Of a stretch of 64,000 bases of DNA, positions 8,051 to 17,691 are shown piece after piece. Source of the stretch: Coneutiohabitans thermophilus (lineage in GTDB: Bacteria; Zhuqueibacterota; Zhuqueibacteria; Zhuqueibacterales; Zhuqueibacteraceae); contig JAPDQY010000005.1 of assembly GCA_034505235.1 (NCBI GenBank), positions 1-64,000 on the forward strand. Direction: 5' to 3'. Every line of letters begins with the position of its first letter. The first letter of the stretch is position 1. The position numbers and the translations under genes were made by a program. The notes under the pieces were generated by a model. The model saw only the letters and a list, made by a program, of their open reading frames with translations. It was not told the origin of the DNA and did not search any database.

Positions 8051-10486
8051 ATGTCCGATCACAATCAGGATTCTCTGCCCCCCAACCCCTATGGCCATTT
8101 CACGGGCGATTATCGTGAATTCGTCATCACCCGTCCCGACACGCCCGCGCCCTGGGTGAATTATTTGTGGAACGAACATTACCAGGCACTGAGCAGCCAC
8201 GTCGGCGGCGGGTTCTCCTTCGTACAGGACCCGCGCGACAACCGCATTCTGCGCTTTCGTTACAACAGCCTGCCTTGGGATCAGCCCGGCCGTTATCTTT
8301 ATCTGCATGACGGCCACGAATTCTGGTCGTTGTCGTGGGCGCCCACCCAAACGCTGTCCTACGATCATTATGAAGCCCGGCACGGCCTGGGCTACACCAT
8401 CATCGCCACCACGCGGCGGGGTTTAGCGGCTGAAGTAACGTACTTTGTTCCCCGCGGCGAAGCGATGGAATGCTGGCTGGTCAAGCTGGAAAATCGCAGC
8501 GGGGAACGCCGGCGCTTTGATTTGTTTGCCTATGCCGAGCTGTGTTTGGGGAATGCCCTCAATGATCTGATCAACCAGCCCAATGACAAGCATTTCAGTG
8601 CGGTGCGTTTCCGCCGCGAATGGCGCGGCCTGGCTGCCACGCGCAACTATTGGAAGAACACCCGCGGGGTCACTGTGGAACAGCCGAATCAGGACTGGCC
8701 GTTCGTCGTCTATTTCGCCAGCACGCTGCCGCAGGCGCCGGCCGGGTTCGACGGCGGCAGGGAGCATTTCATCGGCCGCTGGCGCTCGGAAGCCAATCCC
8801 GCAGCGGTGCAGCGCCGGCGCTGTTTTGATTCGGAAATCACTCACGGCGATCCGTGCGTCGCGCTGCAATATGACCTGGAACTCGCGGCGGGGGAGACGT
8901 TGACCTTTGCCATGCTGCTTGGCGTCGCCGATAAAGCGGCCGCGGACGAGCAGGTCCCGCGCGTCTTGCAGCATTATCGCCAGGCGGGTGCGGTGGCGGC
9001 GGCGCTCGCGACGGTGAAAGCCCATTGGCACCGGCATCTTTCCGTGCTGCAGGCTGAAACACCCGACCCCGCTTTCAACGCTCTGATCAACGTATGGACG
9101 CGCTACCAGACTGCGGTGACCTTTGACATGGCGCGCAACGCCGGCTATTATCACGGCGGCCTGCTGTTCGGCACCGGCATTCGGGATCAATGCCAGGATC
9201 TATGGGGGCCGTTGCTCGCCGAACCTGCGGCGGTGAAGGCGCGCTTGCTCGAAATCGCTTCCTATCAATTCGCCGATGGCTCGACCCTGCATAATTATTT
9301 CCGCCTCGCGCGCACCGGCGAGCGCACCGGGCATTCCGATACTCCGCTGTGGCTGCCTTTCGCGGTGATCAACTATCTTAAAGAAACCGGCGATTTCTCC
9401 CTGCTCGATGCTGTTGTGCCGTTTTATGATCGTGGTGCGGCCCCGCTGCGGCAGCATGTCGTGCTGGCGCTCGACTATGTCATCGGCCAGCTTACGGCGC
9501 GGCATCTGCCGCGCTTTGGACCGGGTGATTGGAATGACACGCTCGACTATGTCGGCCGCGGCGGCACCGGTGAAACCATTTGGGGTGCGGCCTTCCTGTG
9601 TTATCTGCTGCGGGAAGCCGGGATGCTGTTTGACCATCTCGGCGAGCGGGAAACCGCACGTCACTATCTCGCCGTCTATGAGCGGGTGAAGACGGCGATC
9701 AACACGCTCGCCTGGGATGGCCGCTGGTATGTGCGCGGTTTCAAAGACAATGGAGAAGCGTTCGGCTCACATCGCAATTCAGAGGGGCAGATCTTTATCG
9801 AGCCGCAATCCTGGGCCGTGCTCGCCGGCGTGGCGACCGGCGAGCGGGCCCGACAAGTGTTGCAGGCGGTGCGCGAAAAACTGATGACACCTTTTGGTCC
9901 GCAAATCGTCTCTCCCGCCTATCGCACTGTCGATCCGGCGATCGGCCTGGCGACACGCTGCGTGCCGGGCAAAAAGGAAAACGGCGCGGTGTTCAATCAT
10001 GCCGCCTCGTGGTACGTTTGTGCCGAGCTGTTGTACGGCGATGTGCAACTCGGCTGGCAGACTTATCGTGACATGATGCCCATCAACAGCAGCAGCCGTG
10101 CCGGTCAGGAGCGTTACAAAACCGAACCCTATGTCTACGCCGAGTATGTCACCAGCCCCGAACATCCCACCGCGGGGGAGGCGAGCCATTCCTGGCTGAC
10201 CGGCTCGGCGGTGTGGATGCTGCGCATCGGCACGGACGTGATCCTGGGATTGCAACCAACTTATCGCGGCCTGAAGCTGGATCCGCATTTGCCGGTCAAC
10301 TGGCCGCGCGTGCGTCTGCACCGCGCGTTCCGCGGCACGATCTATGAAGTCGAAATCGAGCAAAGCGCAAAATTCGATGCGCCACGGCGCCTGCTGGTGA
10401 ACGGTGAAGTATGCGAGGACGACGTTCTGCCGCAGCGGCCGGGCGCCGTGCTGCACGTGCACCTGCAGTTGCGCACGACAGTGTGA
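8051..10486 (+). CDS. GH94 disaccharide phosphorylase
   Basis: 811 residues, the normal length for cellobiose and chitobiose phosphorylases. The N-terminal beta-sandwich starts YGHFTGDYREFVITRP and is followed by the (alpha/alpha)6 barrel. The catalytic loop GDWND is at residues 492-496, in the position of the general acid Asp of characterised GH94 enzymes. GGTGETIWGA follows, as in the family. The enzyme cleaves a beta-linked disaccharide with phosphate, releasing a sugar-1-phosphate, and works in the cytosol (no signal peptide). Sequence alone does not separate cellobiose from N,N'-diacetylchitobiose. The nanE, NagX-like and deacetylase neighbours favour an amino-sugar substrate. First gene of the plus-strand run. 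Confidence 0.85.
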   Translation: MSDHNQDSLPPNPYGHFTGDYREFVITRPDTPAPWVNYLWNEHYQALSSHVGGGFSFVQDPRDNRILRFRYNSLPWDQPGRYLYLHDGHEFWSLSWAPTQTLSYDHYEARHGLGYTIIATTRRGLAAEVTYFVPRGEAMECWLVKLENRSGERRRFDLFAYAELCLGNALNDLINQPNDKHFSAVRFRREWRGLAATRNYWKNTRGVTVEQPNQDWPFVVYFASTLPQAPAGFDGGREHFIGRWRSEANPAAVQRRRCFDSEITHGDPCVALQYDLELAAGETLTFAMLLGVADKAAADEQVPRVLQHYRQAGAVAAALATVKAHWHRHLSVLQAETPDPAFNALINVWTRYQTAVTFDMARNAGYYHGGLLFGTGIRDQCQDLWGPLLAEPAAVKARLLEIASYQFADGSTLHNYFRLARTGERTGHSDTPLWLPFAVINYLKETGDFSLLDAVVPFYDRGAAPLRQHVVLALDYVIGQLTARHLPRFGPGDWNDTLDYVGRGGTGETIWGAAFLCYLLREAGMLFDHLGERETARHYLAVYERVKTAINTLAWDGRWYVRGFKDNGEAFGSHRNSEGQIFIEPQSWAVLAGVATGERARQVLQAVREKLMTPFGPQIVSPAYRTVDPAIGLATRCVPGKKENGAVFNHAASWYVCAELLYGDVQLGWQTYRDMMPINSSSRAGQERYKTEPYVYAEYVTSPEHPTAGEASHSWLTGSAVWMLRIGTDVILGLQPTYRGLKLDPHLPVNWPRVRLHRAFRGTIYEVEIEQSAKFDAPRRLLVNGEVCEDDVLPQRPGAVLHVHLQLRTTV

Positions 10487-10528
10487 ATGGATGCGAGTGG
10501 TTTCACCTCTTCACGGAAAAGGTCGGTT

Positions 10529-13216
10529 ATGCGCATTTTCTCCGCGTTCCCCGAGGGTCTGGCGCCTGCCCTGATCGGCGTCCTGCTGCTGCCGCTGGCG
10601 GCAATGGCCGGTATCACCGGCAAAATTGCCGGGCAGGTGACGGACGCGAAAACCGGTGAGCCGTTGCCGGGCGCCACCGTGATCATTCGCGCGCAAATTA
10701 TTGACGGCCGTGAAACCGCGCTGCAGCCCGTGCAGGGCACCGGCGCCGATGGCAAGGGTCGCTACTTCCTCATCAATGTGCGGCCCGGACAGTATGTGCT
10801 GGAAGCCTCGGTGATCGGCTACCAGCGGGTGGTGAAGCGTCCCATCCGCGTCGAAGTTGATCGCACCAGCACGGTTGATTTCGCTTTGCACGAGGAAGCG
10901 CTCGCCGGCGAAGAGGTGGTCGTCACCGCCGAACGGCCGCTGGTGGTCAAGGATCTCACTTCCTCCTCGGCAAAAGTTTCGGGGGAAGATCTCAAGGCGC
11001 TGCCGGTCGAGGGATTTCAGGAGGTGCTCACCCTGCAGGCGGGCGTGACACGTGGTTTGGGCGGCGATCTCCACATTCGCGGCGGCCGCAGCAGCGAGAT
11101 TCAGTTTTATGTCGATGGCATCGCCATCGCCAATCCCTTCAGCAACAGCCTGGCGGTGCCGGTGGAAAACAATGCGATCCAGGAGCTGGAGGTGATCAGT
11201 GGCACCTTCAATGCCGAATACGGCCAGGCGATGAGCGGCATTGTCAACATCGTCACGCGTGAGGGCTCCGAAAACTATCGCGGCAGTTTTTCGGCCTATG
11301 CCGGCGACTTCCTGTCGCGCCGCGACGAAATCTTTTACAACATCGGCAGGATTGACCCGCTGGCGCAGCGCTATGCGGAAGCCGATCTCAGCGGCCCGCT
11401 GTTTACGCCCAAACTCAAGTTTTTTGCCTCCGGCCGGTTCACCGACCAGGAGAATTGGCTTTATGGCCGGCGCGTGTTTCTGCCGGGCGATTCATCCTCC
11501 TTCCGCGCCACCGATCCCAGCCAGTACTATCTCGAACGGCGCGGCGACTCCTCGGCGGTACCGATGAATCCTTATCGCAGCCTGTCGGGACAGGTCAAGC
11601 TCACCTGCAACCTCACGGCAAAATTCAAACTGTCCTACAATCTGCTCGCCAGCACCAGCAAAGGCCAGAGCTACAGCAATTTTTACCGCCTGAATCCGGA
11701 TTACCGGCCGACGAGCTACACCCGGGCCTTCAACCACATGTTCCGCATCGACCATGTGCTGGGCCGGCGCGCGTTTTACACGCTCAATCTCGCGGTCTAT
11801 GAAAACGATGTGAAGAGCTACGTCTACCAAAACCCGTTCGATCCGCGTTACCGCACGACCTTCGAGCGCGGCGTGCAACCGCAGTTCGTCTTTTCCACCG
11901 GCGGCGTCAGCCCCTCGCATTTCTACCGCAATGGCAGGAGCTATGCCCTGCGCGGTGATTTTACCCTCCAGGCCAACCATGCCCATCTTCTCAAAGCCGG
12001 TGCCGAGCTGCGCTATCACAAGCTGAAAAACGAATTCTTCAATGTCGAAGTCAATCCGCGCAAATACGGCGATTATGCCGTGCGCATACCGCCGCTGAGT
12101 TCCTTCGACCATGATGCCTATCAGCGCGATCCGCTGGAATTTGCCGCCTACCTGCAGGACAAGATCGAGATCAAAGACCTGATCGTGAATGCCGGGCTGC
12201 GTTTCGATTATTTCGATGCGCGCGCCCGCGTGCCGGTGGATTTGCGCGACCCCGGCAACAAGATCTTCACCCGCGAGCAAGCGCTGGCTTACCGCCGTGT
12301 CAAAGCGAAGACCCAGGTCTCGCCGCGTTTGGGGCTGGCGTTTCCCATCACCGCCCAGGGGGTCATCCATGCCTCCTACGGCCAGTTCTTCCAGATTCCC
12401 GAATTCAGCCGCCTCTACGACAATCCCGAGTTCGAAGTGGTCGGTGCATACAACAGCATCATTGGCAACGCCGACTTGGAGCCGCAGCGCACGGACATGT
12501 ATGAAGTGGGCCTGCAGCAGCAGCTCACCCGCTTTCTGGCCGTGGATCTCACCGGCTTTTACCGCGATGTGCGCAATCTGCTCGGCACCGATCTGCACGA
12601 AACCTATGCCGCGGACCTCTACGGCCGCTACACCAACTCCGATTATGGCAGCGTGCGCGGCGTAACGTTGTCGGCGGAGATTCGTCTGCCGGAATATCAT
12701 CTCACCGGCGGCGTGGATTATACCTATCAAGTCGCCAAGGGCATCGCCAGTGACCCGCGCCAGAAGTTCTTCGATGCCCAGGGCCGCAACGAAAGCGCCA
12801 TCGTACTAGCGGATCTTGACTGGGATCTGCGCCACAATGGCAACGCTTATTTGAATTATGCCCGGCCCTCCTGGGGCGGCAGTTTGATCGCCCGCCTGAA
12901 TTCCGGCTATCCCTTCACCCCGGCACGCTTCATCGAACTGCGCAACGAAGGCCGGTACAAGGGCGAACTGTTTCTCGATCTGCGGGCCTACAAACGCTTT
13001 GCTCTTGGCATGGTGCGCCCCGAAATCTTCGTGAAGGTGGACAATTTGCTCGACAGCTTCCGCCGCGATCTGCTGCCGGAAATCGACCCGCGCGACGAGG
13101 CCGCGCACCGCGCCAATGGTCTTGACATCATCAACACGCGCTATCAGTTTGCCCTCAACCCGGCGGCGCAACCGGTGCCGCGTGAGGTGAAAGTGGGGGT
13201 GAAGGTCGATTTCTAA
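10529..13216 (+). CDS. TonB-dependent receptor with carboxypeptidase-regulatory domain
   Basis: 895 residues from ATG 10529, which starts a proper signal peptide (MRIFSAF, then a hydrophobic stretch). ATG 10487, abutting the GH94 stop, is a less likely alternative. Residues about 32-125 are a carboxypeptidase-regulatory-like beta-sandwich (ITGKIAGQVTDAKTGEPLPG). A plug domain follows (LHIRGGRSSEIQFYVDGI, then FNAEYGQAMSGIVNIVTREG), and then a 22-strand-type barrel rich in aromatic and charged residues, ending with the aromatic VKVDF. It would import a ligand across the outer membrane using ExbB/TonB energy. It is not paired with a SusD lipoprotein, which separates this locus from Bacteroidetes Sus loci. 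Its position between GH94 and secreted proteins suggests an oligosaccharide ligand. Confidence 0.85.
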   Translation: MRIFSAFPEGLAPALIGVLLLPLAAMAGITGKIAGQVTDAKTGEPLPGATVIIRAQIIDGRETALQPVQGTGADGKGRYFLINVRPGQYVLEASVIGYQRVVKRPIRVEVDRTSTVDFALHEEALAGEEVVVTAERPLVVKDLTSSSAKVSGEDLKALPVEGFQEVLTLQAGVTRGLGGDLHIRGGRSSEIQFYVDGIAIANPFSNSLAVPVENNAIQELEVISGTFNAEYGQAMSGIVNIVTREGSENYRGSFSAYAGDFLSRRDEIFYNIGRIDPLAQRYAEADLSGPLFTPKLKFFASGRFTDQENWLYGRRVFLPGDSSSFRATDPSQYYLERRGDSSAVPMNPYRSLSGQVKLTCNLTAKFKLSYNLLASTSKGQSYSNFYRLNPDYRPTSYTRAFNHMFRIDHVLGRRAFYTLNLAVYENDVKSYVYQNPFDPRYRTTFERGVQPQFVFSTGGVSPSHFYRNGRSYALRGDFTLQANHAHLLKAGAELRYHKLKNEFFNVEVNPRKYGDYAVRIPPLSSFDHDAYQRDPLEFAAYLQDKIEIKDLIVNAGLRFDYFDARARVPVDLRDPGNKIFTREQALAYRRVKAKTQVSPRLGLAFPITAQGVIHASYGQFFQIPEFSRLYDNPEFEVVGAYNSIIGNADLEPQRTDMYEVGLQQQLTRFLAVDLTGFYRDVRNLLGTDLHETYAADLYGRYTNSDYGSVRGVTLSAEIRLPEYHLTGGVDYTYQVAKGIASDPRQKFFDAQGRNESAIVLADLDWDLRHNGNAYLNYARPSWGGSLIARLNSGYPFTPARFIELRNEGRYKGELFLDLRAYKRFALGMVRPEIFVKVDNLLDSFRRDLLPEIDPRDEAAHRANGLDIINTRYQFALNPAAQPVPREVKVGVKVDF

Positions 13217-13392
13217 AGCGCGGCAGCACCCAGCAAGGGTTGCCTGCAACCGCGGTATCGGATGGTTCCGCGAAGGAGGCCGTGGGGCACACTCGCCCGG
13301 GGATTCCGGCAGGATGACGGCGGGGGATATGCCTGTCAAAATATCAGCGCAGTCGCGCGTGGCCTGGCATCAAAACCAAGGTGGTTGATTCC

Positions 13393-16300
13393 ATGATGAA
13401 ACGGAAAAGCATGGCGGCCGTGCCCGTGCTGCTGAGCGCCTGGGTGCTCGCCCTTCCGCTCCGGGCACAGAATGGCGGCGTCTATCTCGACCCCAATCGC
13501 AGCGACCGGCTGTTGCGCCGCGCCATGATCATGAACGCCAATCAGGTCGAGACCGACATCACCAATCACGGCACGATCGCGCGGGGCAATGACAGCCCCA
13601 TCGGCGGGGTGTGGCCGCGCGGCACCGGGCACGATCACATTCACGAAATGACCGGCTTTATCGCCGCGGAAGTGGTGGACCGGAACGGCCAGACCATTCA
13701 TATCATCTCGGATGGCTATCGTGATGCCGGCGGCTCCGGCGGCGAGATCGATCCGGTGACCAACATCTCCTACAAGTTTCACCCCCTGCCGGGCTACTTC
13801 AAAGTGGCGCCGGGTCAGGATGAGCTGGCCAACAGTCTCAATCCCAGCTCCTGGCCCGAGACGTGGCCGGGCAAGGACCAGACGTGGAACGGCCGCTGGA
13901 ACGGCTACTTCGGCCTCAATCAAATCAACGCCGATCAGGAAGTGTTGTATGTCATGGATGACAGTTGGAACAAGGAATTTCAGTTCTATCCCTTTCGCGA
14001 CCGCCCCGACTGGCGGGGCCTGGGCATGCAAATCGAAACCCGCTTGTTTCAGTGGGCCCACCCGCTCGCCAAAGACATTCTCTTCATTCATTATCAAGTT
14101 TCCAATATTGGCGAACACACCTACAACATCACGGACAGCAAAATTTTCTTTGGCGGTTATGCCGATATTGGGCCCGGCGGCCGCGGCACCACTGATGACA
14201 ATGCCGCCTTCCGCAAGGAGCTCAACCTGGTCTATGGCTGGGACAACGACAACATCGGGGTGTGGCAGCGCAACCGCGAAATTCCGCCAGGCTACCTCGG
14301 CTGGAAATTTCTCGAATCGCCGGGCCTGGGCGATGACGGGGTGGACAATGACAACGACGGCCTGCTCGATGAACGCCGCGACAACGATGCCGGCAATTTG
14401 ATCTTCGGACCGGTGGGAAAATACGGCGATGCCAAAGAGCACTGGAGCGGCGATGAAGACGGCGACTGGAACCCAGGCGTTGACGACGTCGGCAGCGATG
14501 GCGCCGGCCCGCTGGATGAAGGCTATCCCGGTCCGGATGCCGACGGCACCGAAGGCAACGGCCGGCCGGACCAGGGCGAGCCCAACTTTGGCAAGACCGA
14601 CAACGATGAAAGCGATCAAGTCGGCCTGACCAGCTTCACCGCGCCGCTGTTCGGCACGGTCAACGTTACCGATGAAGAAGGGATGTGGCCGCGCATTCAA
14701 CCCGGCTATTTCACCGTGCCGCAGCAGGCCGTCAACCAATATTGGATTTTCGGCAGCGGCCCGTTCAATCTGCCGCCGCGCAAGACCGAGCGTTTTTCCA
14801 CCTGCTGGGTGTTTGGTGCCGATGAAGTGGCGTTGTTCCGCAGCGCGGAGGTGGCGCAGCGCATCTATGACTCGGACTACCGCTTTGCGCGGCCGCCACG
14901 CCAGCCCCGGCTCACCGCCATTCCGGGCAACGGCAGGGTCACGTTGATTTGGGATGAGCTGGCCGAGCTGAGCCGCGATCCCATTTATGGCCGCGACTTT
15001 GAGGGCTACCGGCTGTACCGCTCGACCGATCCGCAATTTCGTGACGCCAGGGAAATCACCGACGCGCTCGGCAACGCCCTGTTCCGGCAACCGATCGCGC
15101 AGTTCGACCTCGCCAACGGCCTGACCGGCCCGCATCCACTGCAATTCGGCGAGGAAATTGGCGCACCCACCGGCATTCATTTCTACATGGGCGACGATAC
15201 CGGCCTGCAACATTACTTCATTGATGAAGACGTGATCAACGGCCGCACCTACTATTACGCCCTGACCGCCTATGACAGGGGTTATGACGACGATTTTTAT
15301 GGGCGCGGCCTGGCGGACAGCCCATTCCTGTTTCGCATCACGCCCAGCGAATCGCCCGCCGCGATTACCGTGACCGACGGTGTGATCACACGGGTCGATC
15401 AAAACACGGCGGTGGTGACACCCAATCCGCCGGCTTCGAATTTGGAGCCGGGCCGCACCGACGTCGGCGAGGTGTTGCATCACAGCGCCGGCCCGGCCAC
15501 CGGTACGGTCGGCATTCGCATCGTTGCCCCCGATTTGCTCAAGGACGAGAACTTTCGCGTGAGCTTCGGCACGGTGCGCGGCACCACCGTGGTTGAATAT
15601 GAAACCAGCACGGTGACGGTGGTGAATGAAACCACCGGCGATACGCTGGCCGCGCGTCGCGCCATCCCGCTCAACCTCGGCACAGCCAAGTATCAGCGCG
15701 AATGGACCACGGAGTTTTTGCAAAAAGGCTTCGTCCTCACCTTCCAGAACGAATTTCCCACGCGCGAGCTGGCGCTCAGCGAATCGGGCTGGGAGGCCGG
15801 CCGGCGCACCAATCTGGTGGCCACAGTGGCGCCGCTGTTCGACACGTCGCCGTTGTGGCCGGTGTCCTTCGTGCTGGAATTCAGCGATGAGGTGGGTGTC
15901 GATACCGCCTTCACCTCGAACACTGGACGCATCACCCGGCCGGTGAATTTCAAGGTGTATGATTGGCATTCCCGCAGCCCGCTGGATTTCGTGATCAGCG
16001 AGAAAGTGGGACAGGAGGACGGCAAAATCACTGCCGGCGAGGTGGCTTATCTCGTGTTCAAGCCGACGCCCGGAGCGACGCGCTACAATCCCGCCTGGGC
16101 GGTGAAATTCGATCCGCCACTCGATGAGAATGGTTTGCCGCTGCCGGAGAGTGAATGGGTGCTGCCGCGCCGGGGCGACACTTTTGTTGTGCGCAATCGC
16201 ATTCCTTTCAGCGAGCGCGACAGCTTTGTTTTCAGCACCGTTGCCGGCAGGGTGCGCGGCAATGCCCCGGCCACGGTGCTCGGCCGGGTGCGGGTGGTGC

Positions 16301-16587
16301 CCAATCCGTATGTCGTGGCCTCGATTCTCGAACAACAGCCCTATCTTTCGGGCCGCGGCGAACGCTTTGTGCGCTTCATCAATCTGCCGGCGCAGTGCAC
16401 CATTCGCATTTACACCGTCAACGGCGATCTGGTGCGCGTGCTGCAGCACAACGGCGTGGCAAACGGCACCGAGCGCTGGGACCTGACGACCAAGGATGGC
16501 CTGGAGGTGGCGTACGGTCTCTACATCTATCACCTGGAAGCGCCGGGCATCGGGGAGCATGTGGGCAAGTTTGCGATCATCAACTGA
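13393..16587 (+). CDS. large secreted Asp-rich protein with fibronectin III-like and C-terminal sorting domains
   Basis: 1064 residues. ATG 13393 is preferred over GTG 13381 because AAGGTGG lies eight bases upstream. A signal peptide ends near LRAQ. The first third has no domain I recognise. Residues about 312-409 are extremely acidic, with DNDNDGLLDE and DGDWNPGVDD units like thrombospondin type 3 calcium-binding repeats. A fibronectin III-like stretch follows (GRVTLIWDEL, YRLYRSTD). The C-terminus has VPNPYV and a FlgD-like fold ending GKFAIIN, a variant of the NYPNPFNP sorting domain. The gene lies between the TonB receptor and the PorV-like gene, a plausible surface or structural partner. 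Function is unknown. Confidence 0.7.
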   Translation: MMKRKSMAAVPVLLSAWVLALPLRAQNGGVYLDPNRSDRLLRRAMIMNANQVETDITNHGTIARGNDSPIGGVWPRGTGHDHIHEMTGFIAAEVVDRNGQTIHIISDGYRDAGGSGGEIDPVTNISYKFHPLPGYFKVAPGQDELANSLNPSSWPETWPGKDQTWNGRWNGYFGLNQINADQEVLYVMDDSWNKEFQFYPFRDRPDWRGLGMQIETRLFQWAHPLAKDILFIHYQVSNIGEHTYNITDSKIFFGGYADIGPGGRGTTDDNAAFRKELNLVYGWDNDNIGVWQRNREIPPGYLGWKFLESPGLGDDGVDNDNDGLLDERRDNDAGNLIFGPVGKYGDAKEHWSGDEDGDWNPGVDDVGSDGAGPLDEGYPGPDADGTEGNGRPDQGEPNFGKTDNDESDQVGLTSFTAPLFGTVNVTDEEGMWPRIQPGYFTVPQQAVNQYWIFGSGPFNLPPRKTERFSTCWVFGADEVALFRSAEVAQRIYDSDYRFARPPRQPRLTAIPGNGRVTLIWDELAELSRDPIYGRDFEGYRLYRSTDPQFRDAREITDALGNALFRQPIAQFDLANGLTGPHPLQFGEEIGAPTGIHFYMGDDTGLQHYFIDEDVINGRTYYYALTAYDRGYDDDFYGRGLADSPFLFRITPSESPAAITVTDGVITRVDQNTAVVTPNPPASNLEPGRTDVGEVLHHSAGPATGTVGIRIVAPDLLKDENFRVSFGTVRGTTVVEYETSTVTVVNETTGDTLAARRAIPLNLGTAKYQREWTTEFLQKGFVLTFQNEFPTRELALSESGWEAGRRTNLVATVAPLFDTSPLWPVSFVLEFSDEVGVDTAFTSNTGRITRPVNFKVYDWHSRSPLDFVISEKVGQEDGKITAGEVAYLVFKPTPGATRYNPAWAVKFDPPLDENGLPLPESEWVLPRRGDTFVVRNRIPFSERDSFVFSTVAGRVRGNAPATVLGRVRVVPNPYVVASILEQQPYLSGRGERFVRFINLPAQCTIRIYTVNGDLVRVLQHNGVANGTERWDLTTKDGLEVAYGLYIYHLEAPGIGEHVGKFAIIN

Positions 16588-16633
16588 CCCCGGCTTTTCA
16601 CCGCAGGACCCATCCCAATTGCTGGAGTGGATC

Positions 16634-17623
16634 ATGATGAAGAAATTCGCGCTGCTGTTTTTGCTGCTGGCCGGCGCTGCGGGCGCGCAGACCAAAGTCG
16701 GCACCACCGCCGGTGCCTTTCTGCAGATCGGCGTGGGCGGCCGGGGTGCGGCCATGGGTGAAACCGCGGTGGCGAGCGCGGCCGATGTTTCCGCGATTTA
16801 CTGGAACCCGGCACTCGCCGCCACCCTCGCCCGGGGCCAGGCCTATTTCAATCACACCACCTGGTTCGCCGACATCGACGTCAACTACGGTGCGGTGATG
16901 TTGTCTTTCGATGAGATCGGCCAATTCGCGCTGTCTTTCTACTCGCTGAATTCGGGCCAGCTCGAGATCACCACCGAGGAACGGGAGGAAGGCACCGGCC
17001 AATTGTTCACCGTGCAGGATCTCATGCTCGGCCTGACCTACAGTCGCAGTCTGACCGATCGCTTCACTTTTGGCGGCACGGTCAAGCTGATTCGGCAGGC
17101 GCTGTGGGACATGTCGGCGGCCACCATCGGTCTCGATGTCGGTCTCACGTATCGCACACCGTTCAACCCGGTGACGATCGGCATGAGCATTTCCAATTTC
17201 GGCGGCGAGATGCGGCTGTCCGGCACCAACACCGCGGTGCGTTACGATCCGGATCCGCGCGTGGGCGGCAACAATGACGGCATCGTGGCGGACCTGCGCA
17301 CGCGCTCGTGGGATTTGCCCGTGACCTTCCGCGCCGGTTTCGCGTATCGCGTGCTGGAGACGCGGCTGAACCGCGTGCTGTTGAGCGGCGACGTGCTTTA
17401 TCCCAACAACAACGACAATTATCTCAACCTGGGCGCAGAATACAGCCTCAACAACCTCTTTTTTCTGCGTGCCGGTTATCGCCAGCTCATGCTCGATGAT
17501 GCGGAGGGCGGGCTGGCGGCCGGTGTCGGGTTTCACTACAAGAACGTGCGCATCGATTTTGCCCATACCGACCGCGGCCGCCTGCACAGTCCGCAGTATT
17601 TCTCGGTGGGCGTTGATTTTTGA
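16634..17623 (+). CDS. PorV/PorQ-family outer-membrane protein
   Basis: 329 residues. A short signal peptide (MMKKFALLFLLLAGAAGAQ) leads into GTTAGAFLQIGVGGRGAAMG and YWNPALAA, hallmarks of the PorV/PorQ (UPF0164-related) outer-membrane barrel family. PorV shuttles type IX cargo from the translocon to the attachment complex in Bacteroidetes; in KSB1-like genomes many paralogues sit beside cargo genes. The C-terminus ends in the beta-barrel-like FSVGVDF. The gene lies just after the large secreted protein and just before a sorting-domain GHL10 protein, which fits a cargo-export role. ATG 16634 has GGAG upstream; longer frames overlap the previous gene. Confidence 0.8.
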   Translation: MMKKFALLFLLLAGAAGAQTKVGTTAGAFLQIGVGGRGAAMGETAVASAADVSAIYWNPALAATLARGQAYFNHTTWFADIDVNYGAVMLSFDEIGQFALSFYSLNSGQLEITTEEREEGTGQLFTVQDLMLGLTYSRSLTDRFTFGGTVKLIRQALWDMSAATIGLDVGLTYRTPFNPVTIGMSISNFGGEMRLSGTNTAVRYDPDPRVGGNNDGIVADLRTRSWDLPVTFRAGFAYRVLETRLNRVLLSGDVLYPNNNDNYLNLGAEYSLNNLFFLRAGYRQLMLDDAEGGLAAGVGFHYKNVRIDFAHTDRGRLHSPQYFSVGVDF

Positions 17624-17691
17624 ACGCGCCGGCCGCGGCTGACGCGGCACCGCCTGCGCTGTGTCCCAACCTTCAAACGGATCAGGTGCTC

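Noticed and set aside
13336..16755. Very long open frame on the minus strand opposite the 1064-residue protein
   Set aside because: It lacks any domain or start signal, and lies fully antisense to a gene with signal peptide and sorting domain. High GC gives long antisense frames.
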